The notes under the pieces are model-generated. The model saw only the letters and a program-made list of their open reading frames with translations. It was not told where the DNA came from and did no database searches. A stretch of 64,000 nucleotides of DNA from Prochlorococcus marinus str. MIT 0918 (lineage in GTDB: Bacteria > Cyanobacteriota > Cyanobacteriia > PCC-6307 > Cyanobiaceae), in assembly GCF_027359415.1 (NCBI RefSeq), contig NZ_CP114780.1, positions 62,001 through 126,000 of the forward strand, read 5' to 3'. Both the position numbers and the translations under genes were made by a program. Positions 1 through 8,470 of the stretch are shown here, one piece after another. Position 1 is the first letter of the stretch. Each line of letters starts with the position of its first letter.

Positions 1-747
1 AAATCAGGTGGTGGACAGCATATAGGTGGAGGTCTTTCAATGGTTGAAATAATGTGTTACTTATATGGATATAGATTAAATATTAGTCCAGATAATCTTA
101 CAGAAATAGATAGAGACCGCTTTATATTGTCCAAGGGACATGGAGTGCTAGGTTTTTATCCAATCCTTAATCATTATGGAATAATTAATGATGAAACTTT
201 AAATACATATAAACAACAAGATTCTGAACTAATTTCTCACCCGATAAAAAATTATAATCTTGGAATTGAATCTTCTAATGGAAGTCTTGGTCATGGTTTA
301 TCATATGGTTTAGGAATAGCTCATGGCTTAAAGTTAAAAGAAATTAATTCTAAGGTATTTATTTTAATGGGTGATGGTGAATGTAACGAAGGATCAGTTT
401 GGGAAGCTGCAATGTCAGCTAGCACTTTAAAAATAGACAATTTAATATTAATAATTGATTTTAATAAGTATCAGAGTGATGGGAAAACACAAGAAATTAT
501 CAATCAAGATCAATTAGCTGCAAGGTGGTCTTCATTTGGTTGGAATGTTATAGAAGTAAATGGACATGATTTTTTATCAATAGATAATGCCTTTCAGAAT
601 AAAATGTTAATTGGATCTCCCAATCTCATATTAGCCCATACAATTAAAGGTAAAGGGGTTGATTTTATGGAGAACAACAATTCTTGGCATCATGGAAGAC
701 TTACCGAAAATTTGTTTAATGAAGCAATAAATATTCTAAAAAGATGA
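1..747 (+). CDS. Transketolase, N-terminal subunit (5' partial)
   Basis: Thiamine-diphosphate-binding half of a two-subunit transketolase, which transfers two-carbon ketol units between sugar phosphates. The frame is open from base 1, so the true start lies outside the window; the first in-frame ATG at 40 is internal. Visible family features are the SKGHG motif near the beginning, the NGSLGHGLS stretch and the ThDP motif GDGECNEGS followed by the downstream asparagine of the DFNK segment. Its stop overlaps the start of the C-terminal subunit by 4 bases, so the two halves are translationally coupled. Housekeeping transketolase is normally a single chain; split forms are common in sugar and secondary-metabolite clusters, which fits the downstream genes. 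Confidence 0.9.
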   Translation, partial: KSGGGQHIGGGLSMVEIMCYLYGYRLNISPDNLTEIDRDRFILSKGHGVLGFYPILNHYGIINDETLNTYKQQDSELISHPIKNYNLGIESSNGSLGHGLSYGLGIAHGLKLKEINSKVFILMGDGECNEGSVWEAAMSASTLKIDNLILIIDFNKYQSDGKTQEIINQDQLAARWSSFGWNVIEVNGHDFLSIDNAFQNKMLIGSPNLILAHTIKGKGVDFMENNNSWHHGRLTENLFNEAINILKR

Positions 748-1730
748 TGCCAATTTTAAATAAGAATTTATCTAGACAGTGGTCAAGAATAGGTCAAAGA
801 GGAATTTATGGCCAAAGTCTTTTATCTTTGGCAAATGACAATACCAATATATTTGCAATCTCAGCAGATTTGGGTAATTCTTCTGGTTTAGATAGATTCA
901 AACAAAGTTTTCCAGAAAGGTTTATTAATATAGGTATTGCTGAACAAAATATGATTGGTTTCTCATCTGGATTATCCACTCTAGGTTATAACGTTTTTGT
1001 TTCTAGTTTTGCTCCATTTATTACTATGAGAGCGTGCGAACAAGTAAGAATGAATCTTGGATATATGCAGTCTAACGTCAAAATAGTTGCTATAGGAAGT
1101 GGTCTTTCGATGGGGTTTTTAGGTAATTCACATTTTGGTATAGAAGATATATCTATTGTTAGGTCAATTCCTAATATCCCTATTATTTGCCCATGTGATT
1201 GTTTTGAAGTTTATAAATCCCTAGAAGCATTATCTAATTACCAAGGCCCTGCCTTTTTAAGATTAACCGGAGGTTCTCCAGCTTCATCAATATATAAAGA
1301 AGACTATGAATTTGAAATTGGTAAATCAATTACCCTTAAGGAGGGTAAAGACATTTTGATTTTATCTCATGGAAGTATTCTTTCTAATGTTATTAAAGCT
1401 TCAGAGAAATTGGAAGATAATTACTCTATCTCCTGTCATATAGAAAATGTTCATACATTAAATCCTATCGATGATAAAATATTTTCTATTATAAAACAAT
1501 ATCAAACTATAATTACTATCGAGGAACACTCTATCATTGGGGGATTAAGTTCAATTATTTCTGATTCATTACTTTCGTTTAAAAATGATGTTAGTAACCA
1601 TATAAAAATAAATTTACCAGATAGCTTTCTTAAATCTGGTACATATGAGCAATTGTTAGAAAAATACTCACTCAGTAGTGATAAAATCTATTCTAGAATT
1701 GTTCATGAATATATAGAGACTAATAATTGA
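744..1730 (+). CDS. Transketolase, C-terminal subunit
   Basis: Partner of the preceding gene, carrying the pyrimidine-binding and C-terminal domains of transketolase. The 328-residue protein shows the GIAEQNMIG motif (about residue 75), whose glutamate activates thiamine diphosphate in this family, then an SHFGIED segment and a C-terminal transketolase_C-like domain with an IEEHSIIGG stretch. The start ATG overlaps the upstream TGA. DXS-like and PDH-beta-like enzymes share this fold, so the substrate is not certain; a split sugar-phosphate or ketol-transfer enzyme in a glycan pathway is the likely role. Confidence 0.9.
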   Translation: MMPILNKNLSRQWSRIGQRGIYGQSLLSLANDNTNIFAISADLGNSSGLDRFKQSFPERFINIGIAEQNMIGFSSGLSTLGYNVFVSSFAPFITMRACEQVRMNLGYMQSNVKIVAIGSGLSMGFLGNSHFGIEDISIVRSIPNIPIICPCDCFEVYKSLEALSNYQGPAFLRLTGGSPASSIYKEDYEFEIGKSITLKEGKDILILSHGSILSNVIKASEKLEDNYSISCHIENVHTLNPIDDKIFSIIKQYQTIITIEEHSIIGGLSSIISDSLLSFKNDVSNHIKINLPDSFLKSGTYEQLLEKYSLSSDKIYSRIVHEYIETNN

Positions 1731-1739
1731 TATTATTAA

Positions 1740-2744
1740 ATGGAAAATAAACGATTTAAAGCATTAGTTGTTCGACGAAGTATAGAAAAAGATTATAGTT
1801 TTAAATTAGAAGATAAAAACTTATCTGAGTTGCCTGATAAAGAACTTCTTGTTAGAGTCTATTATTCTTCTATAAACTATAAGGATGGAATGTCATGCTT
1901 AGGTAATCCCTCAATAACAAGAAGATACCCTCATACCCCAGGAGTTGATGCAGTAGGGGTTGTTGAAGAAAGTAATAATTCCGAATATAAAATAGGAGAT
2001 AAGGTAATTGTTATTACTTACCCATTAGGTATGAATATATCAGGAGGCTTTGGAGAATATATTAGAGTGCCATCTCAATGGGTCCAAAAGTTGGATTTTA
2101 ATTTAAATATGGAAGAAGTAATGGCTTTCGGGACAGCAGGATTTACCGCAGCATTAGCTATATATAAAATATTAAATAGAATTGATACATTTAATCAGAA
2201 GGATTTCATTGTCTCAGGAGTTACAGGAGGTTGTGGTAGTATAACTGCTTCAATTTTAAATAAACTTGGTGCTAATGTTACAGGGGTTATTAGACAAAAT
2301 AAATTAAAGAATGATTTTTTGGAAATACTCCAATTAAAAGAAACTATTCATTATGATACCTTCATAAATAATACTAAACAAAATTTAGCTATTCCAAAGT
2401 GGGATGGAGGTTTTGATTATGTGGGAGGTATAATACTTAATTCAATAATCAAGAGTATAAGAACTAATGGTAATGTTACTATTGCAGGAATGGTTAACTC
2501 TTCTAGTCTAAATACTTCTTTATTACCATTTTTTCTTAGAGGCATTACTTTGTACGGAATTAATGCAGAAGAATCATCATTTTCATTAAGGTCAGAAATA
2601 TGGCATCTTCTTAGTTCTAGCTGGAAACCAAATAATTTAAACAAATTATATAAAGTTGTAGAATTAAATGATTTACCAGAAACATTACATGAATATCTTG
2701 AAGGTAAGGTAACAGGTAGAATAGTTATTCAACATGAAAAATAA
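1740..2744 (+). CDS. YhdH/AcuI-type NADPH-dependent reductase
   Basis: Medium-chain dehydrogenase/reductase of the zinc-free YhdH/AcuI group, which reduces activated double bonds such as acrylyl-CoA or quinone-like substrates with NADPH. Features are the N-terminal NYKDGM motif, the HTPGVDAVG segment, the ISGGFGEY stretch and the nucleotide-binding SGVTGGCGS glycine-rich loop near residue 160; there is no structural zinc Cys cluster. Length (334) is normal for the family. It lies 9 bp after the split transketolase and 2 bp before the hot-dog gene, so it belongs to the same operon, where an enoyl reduction step is plausible. The actual substrate is inferred, not seen. Confidence 0.8.
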   Translation: MENKRFKALVVRRSIEKDYSFKLEDKNLSELPDKELLVRVYYSSINYKDGMSCLGNPSITRRYPHTPGVDAVGVVEESNNSEYKIGDKVIVITYPLGMNISGGFGEYIRVPSQWVQKLDFNLNMEEVMAFGTAGFTAALAIYKILNRIDTFNQKDFIVSGVTGGCGSITASILNKLGANVTGVIRQNKLKNDFLEILQLKETIHYDTFINNTKQNLAIPKWDGGFDYVGGIILNSIIKSIRTNGNVTIAGMVNSSSLNTSLLPFFLRGITLYGINAEESSFSLRSEIWHLLSSSWKPNNLNKLYKVVELNDLPETLHEYLEGKVTGRIVIQHEK

Positions 2745-2746
2745 AT

Positions 2747-3208
2747 ATGAGTTTAAAGTTTACTAAGCCCATCATCTCTGATCAACTTGATATACTAGAA
2801 CCTTTTCTTTTAATTGATTCTATTAAAATTGATATTGCTAACCAGAAAGCTATTGCTAAAAGAGCAATAGACCATAATGATTGGTTTTTTAGTTGTCATC
2901 TACCCAAAACCCAAGTTATGCCAGCAACTCTGATTATAGAAGGAATGCTCCAAACTATGGCAATGTTGATCTATAAGTCTATAGATCACAAATTTAATAG
3001 AGCATATATTGTTGATATAAGATCTAAATTATTAGCTTCAATAACTCCAAAGGATAAAGAGATAATTTATACCGCCACTTTAATTTCATCTAAAAGAGGA
3101 ATTACTAAAGGTTATGTAGATGCTAAATATAAGGATGAGAAGAAATCAGAGGGTAATTTTATTTATGCTTCCCCTCACCTTATGAATATTCCTTCTAATA
3201 CGATATAA
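2747..3208 (+). CDS. FabZ/FabA-like 3-hydroxyacyl dehydratase (hot-dog fold)
   Basis: Probable hot-dog-fold dehydratase related to FabZ, which removes water from 3-hydroxyacyl-ACP. The sequence keeps the family core CHLPKTQVMPATLIIEGM with the catalytic histidine and the downstream glutamate followed by a LQ pair, in the same spacing as FabZ (HFP..PVMPG...E...Q). At 153 residues it is close to family length. It sits 2 bp after the YhdH-type reductase, suggesting a dehydrate-then-reduce pair acting on an acyl group. It is divergent from housekeeping FabZ, so a specialised role in the local glycan or lipid cluster is inferred. Confidence 0.75.
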   Translation: MSLKFTKPIISDQLDILEPFLLIDSIKIDIANQKAIAKRAIDHNDWFFSCHLPKTQVMPATLIIEGMLQTMAMLIYKSIDHKFNRAYIVDIRSKLLASITPKDKEIIYTATLISSKRGITKGYVDAKYKDEKKSEGNFIYASPHLMNIPSNTI

Positions 3209-3230
3209 TTTCTTTATCTTAGTTAATAAA

Positions 3231-4115
3231 ATGATTAATAAAGATATTATATTTAACTTATTGGATGATTCCTTTAATAATTTAGGAGATTCAGAACATA
3301 TTTGGTTGTCTTTAGATTTAGTCAATATACTTATCCCTTTAAAGATCAAAAAGAAAACTGAGATTGAAGAAACATTAGAATTTATTGTTTCTTATTTACA
3401 GAATAATATTCTTCTTTCTACTATTATAATACCCTCATTTACTTTTGATTTTCCGAAATCTAGGATATTTCATACTCATCAAAGCAATCCATCTTTTGGA
3501 TCCTTTTCCCGATACCTTTTTGAGAGAAGAGATATTTCTAGATCAATCCACCCTTTCTATAGTTTTTTTGTCTTTGGAAAAGATAAAGACAAATTTCTTG
3601 ATCAAACCTCATCCCTTACAGATAGTATAGGCAATAAATCTGTATTTAATTATATTAATACTCATAAATTCAAAATTCTATCAATAGGTCATCACTATGT
3701 TTCAGCATTAACACCTATTCATCATACCGAATACCTAATGGATGCTGATTATCGAGAATTAATTTCATTTAATGGTAAATTAATTGATCCAGTACAAGAT
3801 TATTCTAAAGAAGGTACCTTTTTGTTTTATGGAAGAAAGAGAGATAGATGTAAATTTTCTGGAGTTACTAAAGACGCTGTATTGCAATATCTAGATAATT
3901 CTATTTCAAACCAATTTATTTATACACGATCATTTTACCCAATTGGATATTATACTTTAGATTTGCACCTGTCAAATAAATATACATTAGAGAATCATAA
4001 TAAGAGAAATATTTTATTTGATATGATAAATAATTTAGGAGATAACAACTCTGAAGTTATTTCAAAGGATTTGTCTGTACAATTATATAATAAGTTGATA
4101 AATGATTCTACTTAA
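3231..4115 (+). CDS. AAC(3)-family (YokD-like) N-acetyltransferase
   Basis: Member of the aminoglycoside 3-N-acetyltransferase superfamily, which moves an acyl group from CoA onto an amine. The family signature is visible: a PSFTFDF stretch near residue 70, the SRSIHPFYSFFVFG region (about residue 105-118) and a later HHTEYL segment matching the conserved His/Glu pair. In surface-polysaccharide clusters these proteins usually acylate amino sugars rather than resist antibiotics. It ends the operon that begins with the split transketolase. A link to the aminotransferases at 24.8 and 29.2 kb is only an inference. Confidence 0.75.
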   Translation: MINKDIIFNLLDDSFNNLGDSEHIWLSLDLVNILIPLKIKKKTEIEETLEFIVSYLQNNILLSTIIIPSFTFDFPKSRIFHTHQSNPSFGSFSRYLFERRDISRSIHPFYSFFVFGKDKDKFLDQTSSLTDSIGNKSVFNYINTHKFKILSIGHHYVSALTPIHHTEYLMDADYRELISFNGKLIDPVQDYSKEGTFLFYGRKRDRCKFSGVTKDAVLQYLDNSISNQFIYTRSFYPIGYYTLDLHLSNKYTLENHNKRNILFDMINNLGDNNSEVISKDLSVQLYNKLINDST

Positions 4116-4295
4116 TGATAGGCTAATCTACTATTATTCTATTATATTACAATTAACTTAGATTTTGTAGCTTATTATAAATATTCTTATCTTTAAATCT
4201 TTATTAAGTAAATGTCCTTGCCCTTACAAGTTAAAATTATTAAATAATATTTATAAGCTGTTCTAGCAGAAAATTATTCATTTTTACCTATTACT

Positions 4296-4517
4296 TTATA
4301 TTCCTTTTAAAGAGTTTCTTCCATGTTGAAGTTTTAATTCCAGCATCCTTTCTTTTAGTCGTTGTTCATTTTTTATTAAGCGTGTGCCTATCCATACAAC
4401 ACCTATGCCAAAAAGGGTAGGAATAGTAATTGAAGGAAGTTTTGAGAGATAGCTCATATTTAAATTATCGCATTGAACTTTAATTTCGCTATGAATCTTA
4501 TTTTGATTTAATTTCAT
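4296..4517 (-). CDS. Small single-span membrane protein, unknown
   Basis: Not recognised. The 73-residue frame has one clear membrane span (a TIPTLFGIGVVWIGT segment) followed by a charged C-terminal amphipathic stretch rich in Lys, Arg and Glu. An internal methionine at residue 21 (start at 4457) would give a 53-residue protein that begins right before the span and is an equally likely start. It is transcribed towards the operon that ends at 4115 and diverges from the gene at 4579. Confidence 0.5.
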   Translation of the reverse strand: MKLNQNKIHSEIKVQCDNLNMSYLSKLPSITIPTLFGIGVVWIGTRLIKNEQRLKERMLELKLQHGRNSLKGI

Positions 4518-4578
4518 AATAGATTAAAAAGTTAACTGTCCTTTTTTGACTAAAATGGTTTGACCACTTTTAATTCCT

Positions 4579-4953
4579 ATGAGCAATCTTTATTTTGGAC
4601 TAGTATTTTTAGTTGGCTTAGTTGCTACAGGCTTGTTATTGGCTTTTATTTTTTCTAGATCAGGAACTTCAAAAGAGGTTTTCCAAGCTATAGACGGCTC
4701 AACGTTCTCTACCAAAAAAGCTTGTAATGAGTATGAATTCCTTTATAGTAAATTGAGATTTCTTTATGAAGAAGCACCTACTTCATATCAGAGAGATAAA
4801 AAAAAATTGCAAGGACTTAGCTTAGGATTTGTAAAACAGATAAAGAGCAATGGCTTTAAAGATCCTAACGCATTAATTAGTAATAAAGAACAATTTAAAA
4901 AATTGGTTGAATTACTTGATGTATCTGATATGCCTAATGATTATCTAGAGTAA
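4579..4953 (+). CDS. Membrane-anchored protein of unknown function
   Basis: Not assigned to a family. The 124-residue product has an N-terminal hydrophobic span (about residues 5-25), then a soluble alpha-helical domain containing a FSTKKACNEY stretch and a C-terminal acidic tail. The layout suggests a protein anchored in the inner or thylakoid membrane with its domain in the cytoplasm. The gene stands alone: the next plus-strand gene is more than 500 bp away. Codon use looks like the neighbouring genes, so it is probably a real picocyanobacterial gene. Confidence 0.65.
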   Translation: MSNLYFGLVFLVGLVATGLLLAFIFSRSGTSKEVFQAIDGSTFSTKKACNEYEFLYSKLRFLYEEAPTSYQRDKKKLQGLSLGFVKQIKSNGFKDPNALISNKEQFKKLVELLDVSDMPNDYLE

Positions 4954-5489
4954 TAAAAGACTTTTTTGTGGTTAGATATTATTTTGTTAGAAACCTAAAC
5001 AATTTAAATATCTTATAGGAAAACTAGGAAAACAAGGGTTAGTTCTAGTTTAAATTTAACCTATCTAGTCTTTACCTAGTATTTTAGATGATTTAATATA
5101 ACTTCTATTTAGTTATTATGTAAAATCTTTTGTGTTAAATAGACTTGTTTTTTTATTTTCATAACTTCAGTTTTTGTTATGTAAGGTTTAATACTATAAT
5201 ATTAGATTGAGAATTCAATTCTATTCCCTCGATAGGAAAAAGATAGGAATTTATGATTAATTCATTTATTAATTGAATCGCCTTTCTTTTGAAAGAGAAC
5301 TATGAACTCTTGGCTTTAAATTCCATGATTTGTTTTTAACATTGATTTTGCCTGAAGGGTTGACAGAGCAATAGCCCCTTGGTAGTATGCATGTACTACT
5401 AAGGGGCTATTGCTCTGTCTTTTCGACTTATGCTATTTACCAAGTACCAAGTTGGAGTCTTCTAGTAGAACATCAATTGGACAAAAGCA
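4954..5489. other. Long intergenic stretch without a convincing gene
   Basis: No open frame with protein-like composition was found on either strand. The only structure seen is the long inverted repeat at 5362-5419, described separately. The upstream part is very AT-rich and could hold the promoter of a short untranslated RNA ending at that hairpin, but nothing in the sequence proves it. Confidence 0.4.
5362..5419 (+). terminator. Long hairpin, terminator-like
   Basis: Arms 5362-5387 and 5394-5419 form a 26-bp stem with one G-U type mismatch around a 6-nt loop. The stem contains a GC-rich part, AATAGCCCCTT on the left arm, and is followed on the plus strand by TTTTC. It can act as a rho-independent terminator with a short U tract. 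No gene ends just before it: the nearest plus-strand stop is about 400 bp upstream, which hints at an unannotated transcript. Confidence 0.6.
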
Positions 5490-5771
5490 ATGTTTCAAAG
5501 TTCCACCAACAAAATATCACCTCAAAAGCGATACCCTGAAGAAGATGCATGGGAATATATTGAAGAAAGAAAACTAAAGCGATCATATTCATCTTGTGTT
5601 TGCATGACATGTAATTATTTTGACTACTCTTGTGATAGGCATTGTCGAACTCTCCTGATTTGCAGAATTCAAGAAAGACTTATACCTCATGGAGACCACT
5701 TAATTAGTAGATGTCCACTTTGGAATAAACCAATACAACCTTTAAAGTATGATTATCCAGACGCAGCTTAA
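5490..5771 (+). CDS. Cysteine-rich protein of unknown function
   Basis: Not recognised by name. The 93-residue protein has a compact cysteine cluster (pattern CVCMTCNYFDYSC, then HC, LLIC and RCPLW) typical of small metal-binding or Fe-S proteins, preceded by a polar N-terminus and no signal peptide. Cys and His spacing suggests zinc binding, an inference only. The start ATG follows about 70 bp after the strong hairpin at 5362-5419, so the gene probably has its own promoter. Confidence 0.65.
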   Translation: MFQSSTNKISPQKRYPEEDAWEYIEERKLKRSYSSCVCMTCNYFDYSCDRHCRTLLICRIQERLIPHGDHLISRCPLWNKPIQPLKYDYPDAA

Positions 5772-6197
5772 TAGATATTTAAGACCATCTCTCTTTATGT
5801 ATTATTGAATGAATTTCATTCACAATAGATTTCTATTTTTCATTGATCTTAAACGAGATCTCTTTTGATATTGTTAATACCTAATTATTGCTTAGAATAG
5901 ATCCATCTAGTCTTTTATTCTATTGCGGACCAAAAATTTACTAATAATAAGAGCCTAACGCGATTTGAAAATAATCAACCTAATGCAAGATCTATTTTAA
6001 TTAATCATACAGTACAAATGAATTACTAATTAAAATATCTTAAATATAATATTTAACCCTTAAAATAACTATAAGTATTAAAAATACTTTGTAGAGTTAA
6101 AATTATAACCTGATAGTGATATTCTTTATTTCATAGAGCTATTCTTTAATTACCTCTATGAGAGTAGCTATCTTTTCTGACTATACTTTACTTTATT
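5772..6197. other. Intergenic, one small palindrome
   Basis: No convincing gene. A short inverted repeat lies at 5802-5826, where TATTG-AATGAA on the left pairs with its complement on the right with a 2-nt bulge. It stands about 30 bp after the stop of the Cys-rich gene and is not followed by a clear U tract, so it is a weak terminator or a processing hairpin at best. The remainder is AT-rich. Confidence 0.35.
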
Positions 6198-6590
6198 ATG
6201 GAATCCATTAATCATGGTTCAGACCCTTTAAAAGATTTTACCGATAAACAATTATCTGATCTAGAGGAATCTATTGATATTTTGGAACAAGAAGATGCCA
6301 ATATGATATGTCAAGACTTAGAGGATAAAAAAAGAATGATATCTACTAAGAAACCTTTTATGAGACTCCGAAAATCACCAGTTGAAATTTTTAACCGTCT
6401 TTTATTTTTAGTATTCCTTGGTAGTTTTATATTTTCATTTTTCTTAGTTTACAACTATAATTCCTGGTGTTTTTTCTTTTATTTAATTAGCGCTTTCTCT
6501 TGTATTTTATATACACCAAATAGAAAAGCTATTAAGGAACTATTAGATGCTTGGCCAAATATCTTAACCCTTATAAAGAATAAAAATTAA
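6198..6590 (+). CDS. Two-span membrane protein of unknown function
   Basis: Not recognised. The 130-residue product begins with an acidic, soluble N-terminal half (about 60 residues rich in Asp and Glu), then a basic stretch and two closely spaced hydrophobic spans near residues 70-90 and 93-108, ending in a short cytoplasmic tail. The hairpin-like pair of spans resembles many small cyanobacterial envelope or thylakoid proteins. It stands alone between gaps of 426 and about 100 bp. Confidence 0.6.
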   Translation: MESINHGSDPLKDFTDKQLSDLEESIDILEQEDANMICQDLEDKKRMISTKKPFMRLRKSPVEIFNRLLFLVFLGSFIFSFFLVYNYNSWCFFFYLISAFSCILYTPNRKAIKELLDAWPNILTLIKNKN

Positions 6591-6688
6591 TATAATATTT
6601 TTAATTTTGGATTTAATGATTTAGATAAATTTAAATGAACTTTACAACTATGCACTAAATTATAGACTAATGAAATATCTATTTATTC

Positions 6689-6895
6689 ATGAAAAAATTA
6701 GTTTTGGTTCTACTAGCTATGATGGCAATCCCTAGCATTGTCAAATCAGATAGTTATTATTTGATTCTTTCTAAAAAAGGAACTGGTTTAGAGAGGATAG
6801 AGATGACGGATCTAAGTGAATGTGAGGAGCTAGGAGAACAATGGTCAAATGTTTCTGGAAGACATTCTTTTGTATGTCTTGAAGCAACAAAATAA
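6689..6895 (+). CDS. Small exported protein of unknown function
   Basis: A 68-residue protein with a clear Sec-type signal peptide: KK at the N-terminus, the hydrophobic core LVLVLLAMMAIPSIV and a probable cleavage site near residue 20. The mature part is about 48 residues with two cysteines (LSECEEL and FVCLE), which could form a disulphide in the periplasm or thylakoid lumen. No family could be named. It may be co-transcribed with the preceding membrane-protein gene, about 100 bp upstream. Confidence 0.6.
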   Translation: MKKLVLVLLAMMAIPSIVKSDSYYLILSKKGTGLERIEMTDLSECEELGEQWSNVSGRHSFVCLEATK

Positions 6896-7121
6896 GTAAC
6901 TAACCTTAGCCATATAATTCTTAATAGTTCAAGTTCCAACTACCATTACATTATTTATTAAATAGGATAGCTAAAATCCATTTACTTATCAATTATAGAA
7001 TCAAACTATATTATAAGTTAATGATCTATCTGCTGAGAATTTATATAGTTGAATGATGATCTTTTACAAGAGTGTAAATAAATAAGTTTTTTAAGTCATA
7101 TTATATTTACTTTCCACTGAC

Positions 7122-7223
7122 TTAATCTTTGTCATAAGTAAATATGTAATACAAGCTCCAAGCAACTCCACCTATTAAGAGAAGGACCATCAAATTCACC
7201 GACCAAACAATTTCGTTAACCAT
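7122..7223 (-). CDS. 33-residue single-span membrane peptide
   Basis: Short frame read directly from the minus strand: it starts MVNEIVWSVN, continues with a hydrophobic span LMVLLLIGGVAWSLYYIF and ends in TYDKD. The size and single span match the low-molecular-weight subunits of photosystems and cytochrome b6f, but it does not match any of those I can recall. The composition strongly suggests a real coding frame despite the length. Confidence 0.5.
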   Translation of the reverse strand: MVNEIVWSVNLMVLLLIGGVAWSLYYIFTYDKD

Positions 7224-7404
7224 TCCAAAATCACTTTTTAGTTTTGTTCTAACGTATTAATTACGCAACTGTTGCTTTTTGTTGTTGCATTGATAAATGG
7301 TTTTTATTCTATAACATTCTTAAACAAGCATTCTCTTGATTCTGGATTTACGAAAAACAGGTGTTTTTACTCTTTTAGGTACTATTAATAATAATTAGTA
7401 TTTA

Positions 7405-7480
7405 ATTAGGAGTCCAAGCTCGGTAGGAAACAAATAAGGGCTGGACTCAAAGGGGGGCATCGAAATACGCCCCCCTTCTA
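7405..7480 (+). ncRNA. yfr2: Yfr2-family small RNA
   Basis: The sequence has the layout of the cyanobacterial Yfr2 family: a first stem GAGTCCA (7410-7416) pairing with TGGACTC (7442-7448), a loop carrying the hallmark GGAAACA (7426-7432), then a second GC-rich hairpin GGGGGGC (7452-7458) / GCCCCCC (69-75 of the same block, 7469-7475) followed by TTCT as terminator. An AT-rich stretch upstream (TAATTAGTATTTAAT) can supply the -10 region. Yfr2 RNAs are abundant and are thought to act as regulators; the target here is unknown. The flanks 7224-7404 and 7481-7768 hold no gene. Confidence 0.85.
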
Positions 7481-7768
7481 CATGCCAATCACTGGTTTGA
7501 GAAAATGATCGAGGGTTTAGTCAAATTAAAGAAATAAACTGGCTTTTAAGCAGTTAATCAAATATGTCATTAGTAAGCTCGTAAATAAATAATTGAGATT
7601 GCAGTTAAAGAAGAGTTTTCAATTGCCTGGCAAAAATTGTTTGTTGTTAATCGAGCTAAGAATAGTCTCACTAAAGTTCATTTATGAGGATTAGCACAAA
7701 GTTTATTTAAAAATTACCTTGAGCATTTTGAAGTATGAGATGCTCTGCATAGCTTTATTTTCTATCAA

Positions 7769-8086
7769 ATGCAGCTTTACCTAGTTGACGCACAATTCCC
7801 AAATATCGAGAACCAAATAGCTGCTTATAAGCAGTTTGTAGATGTTTGGGAGAGCGGTGAAATGGCTAAACAGGATAAATTTGAAGGCTTTGAAATGCTA
7901 TTTCGTGTACACGCTCCAGGGGAAGGACGTGTAGTTCTACTTTGCAAAGCAAGTAGTGATAAGGAATTGTTTTCTCATTTCGCCCCATGGCGCGCAAAAT
8001 TTGGAATTCATATGGAGATGAGTCCAGTTATAAGTTGCCAGAATGTGGTTGACTACCACAAAGATCTATTTCAGAAAATGGGTTAG
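7769..8086 (+). CDS. DUF3303-like small protein
   Basis: A 105-residue soluble protein resembling the DUF3303-type alpha/beta dimeric proteins: it starts with a beta strand MQLYLVDAQF, has a mid-protein EGFEMLFRVHAPGEGRVVLL segment and ends with a helix. No catalytic motif stands out. The function is not known. The gene stands alone with its own upstream region of about 290 bp after the Yfr2 locus. The family assignment is by general pattern and is tentative. Confidence 0.65.
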   Translation: MQLYLVDAQFPNIENQIAAYKQFVDVWESGEMAKQDKFEGFEMLFRVHAPGEGRVVLLCKASSDKELFSHFAPWRAKFGIHMEMSPVISCQNVVDYHKDLFQKMG

Positions 8087-8470
8087 GTTATAAATCAAGA
8101 AAATAGCGGAAAAATATTTCATATCTACTAAATCAATTTTAGGAGATTATTCCTAGAGGCCAAGAATAAACGAGTATGTTTTTAATACAGGCTAAAAACT
8201 CACTGCCATAGATGGTGCAGCAAAAGATCTTCAATGCTACATGTAGTGTTACATCTGTTTGTCAGTCTCATGATTCTTGCTATGTTTATCTTATTGGCTG
8301 GGTGATGGGGATCCCTCAGCTTTCAAAATTCTCTCTTAAATAAGAGATTTATTATTCTTTATTAATGAGTTTTATATTTGATTTTAAGTTATTTAAGTAT
8401 ATTTATTTAATGTTATATCTACAAGCTAAGCCTTAAAAAAAACTTCTATTAGCCAAAAATGATTGTTATT
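8087..8470. other. Intergenic with doubtful tiny frames
   Basis: No gene is certain here. Two overlapping small plus-strand frames exist: 8212-8343 (43 codons, starting MVQQKIFNAT) and 8234-8305 (23 residues, almost wholly hydrophobic: MLHVVLHLFV then SLMILAMFILLAG). The second could be a tiny membrane peptide. A small hairpin TCTCTTA/TAAGAGA lies around 8334-8349. None of these has a supporting ribosome-binding site that decides the matter. Confidence 0.3.

Noticed and set aside
8212-8343. 43-codon frame and an overlapping 23-residue hydrophobic frame.
   Set aside because: Cannot decide between the two and no ribosome-binding site supports either; mentioned only as part of the intergenic region.
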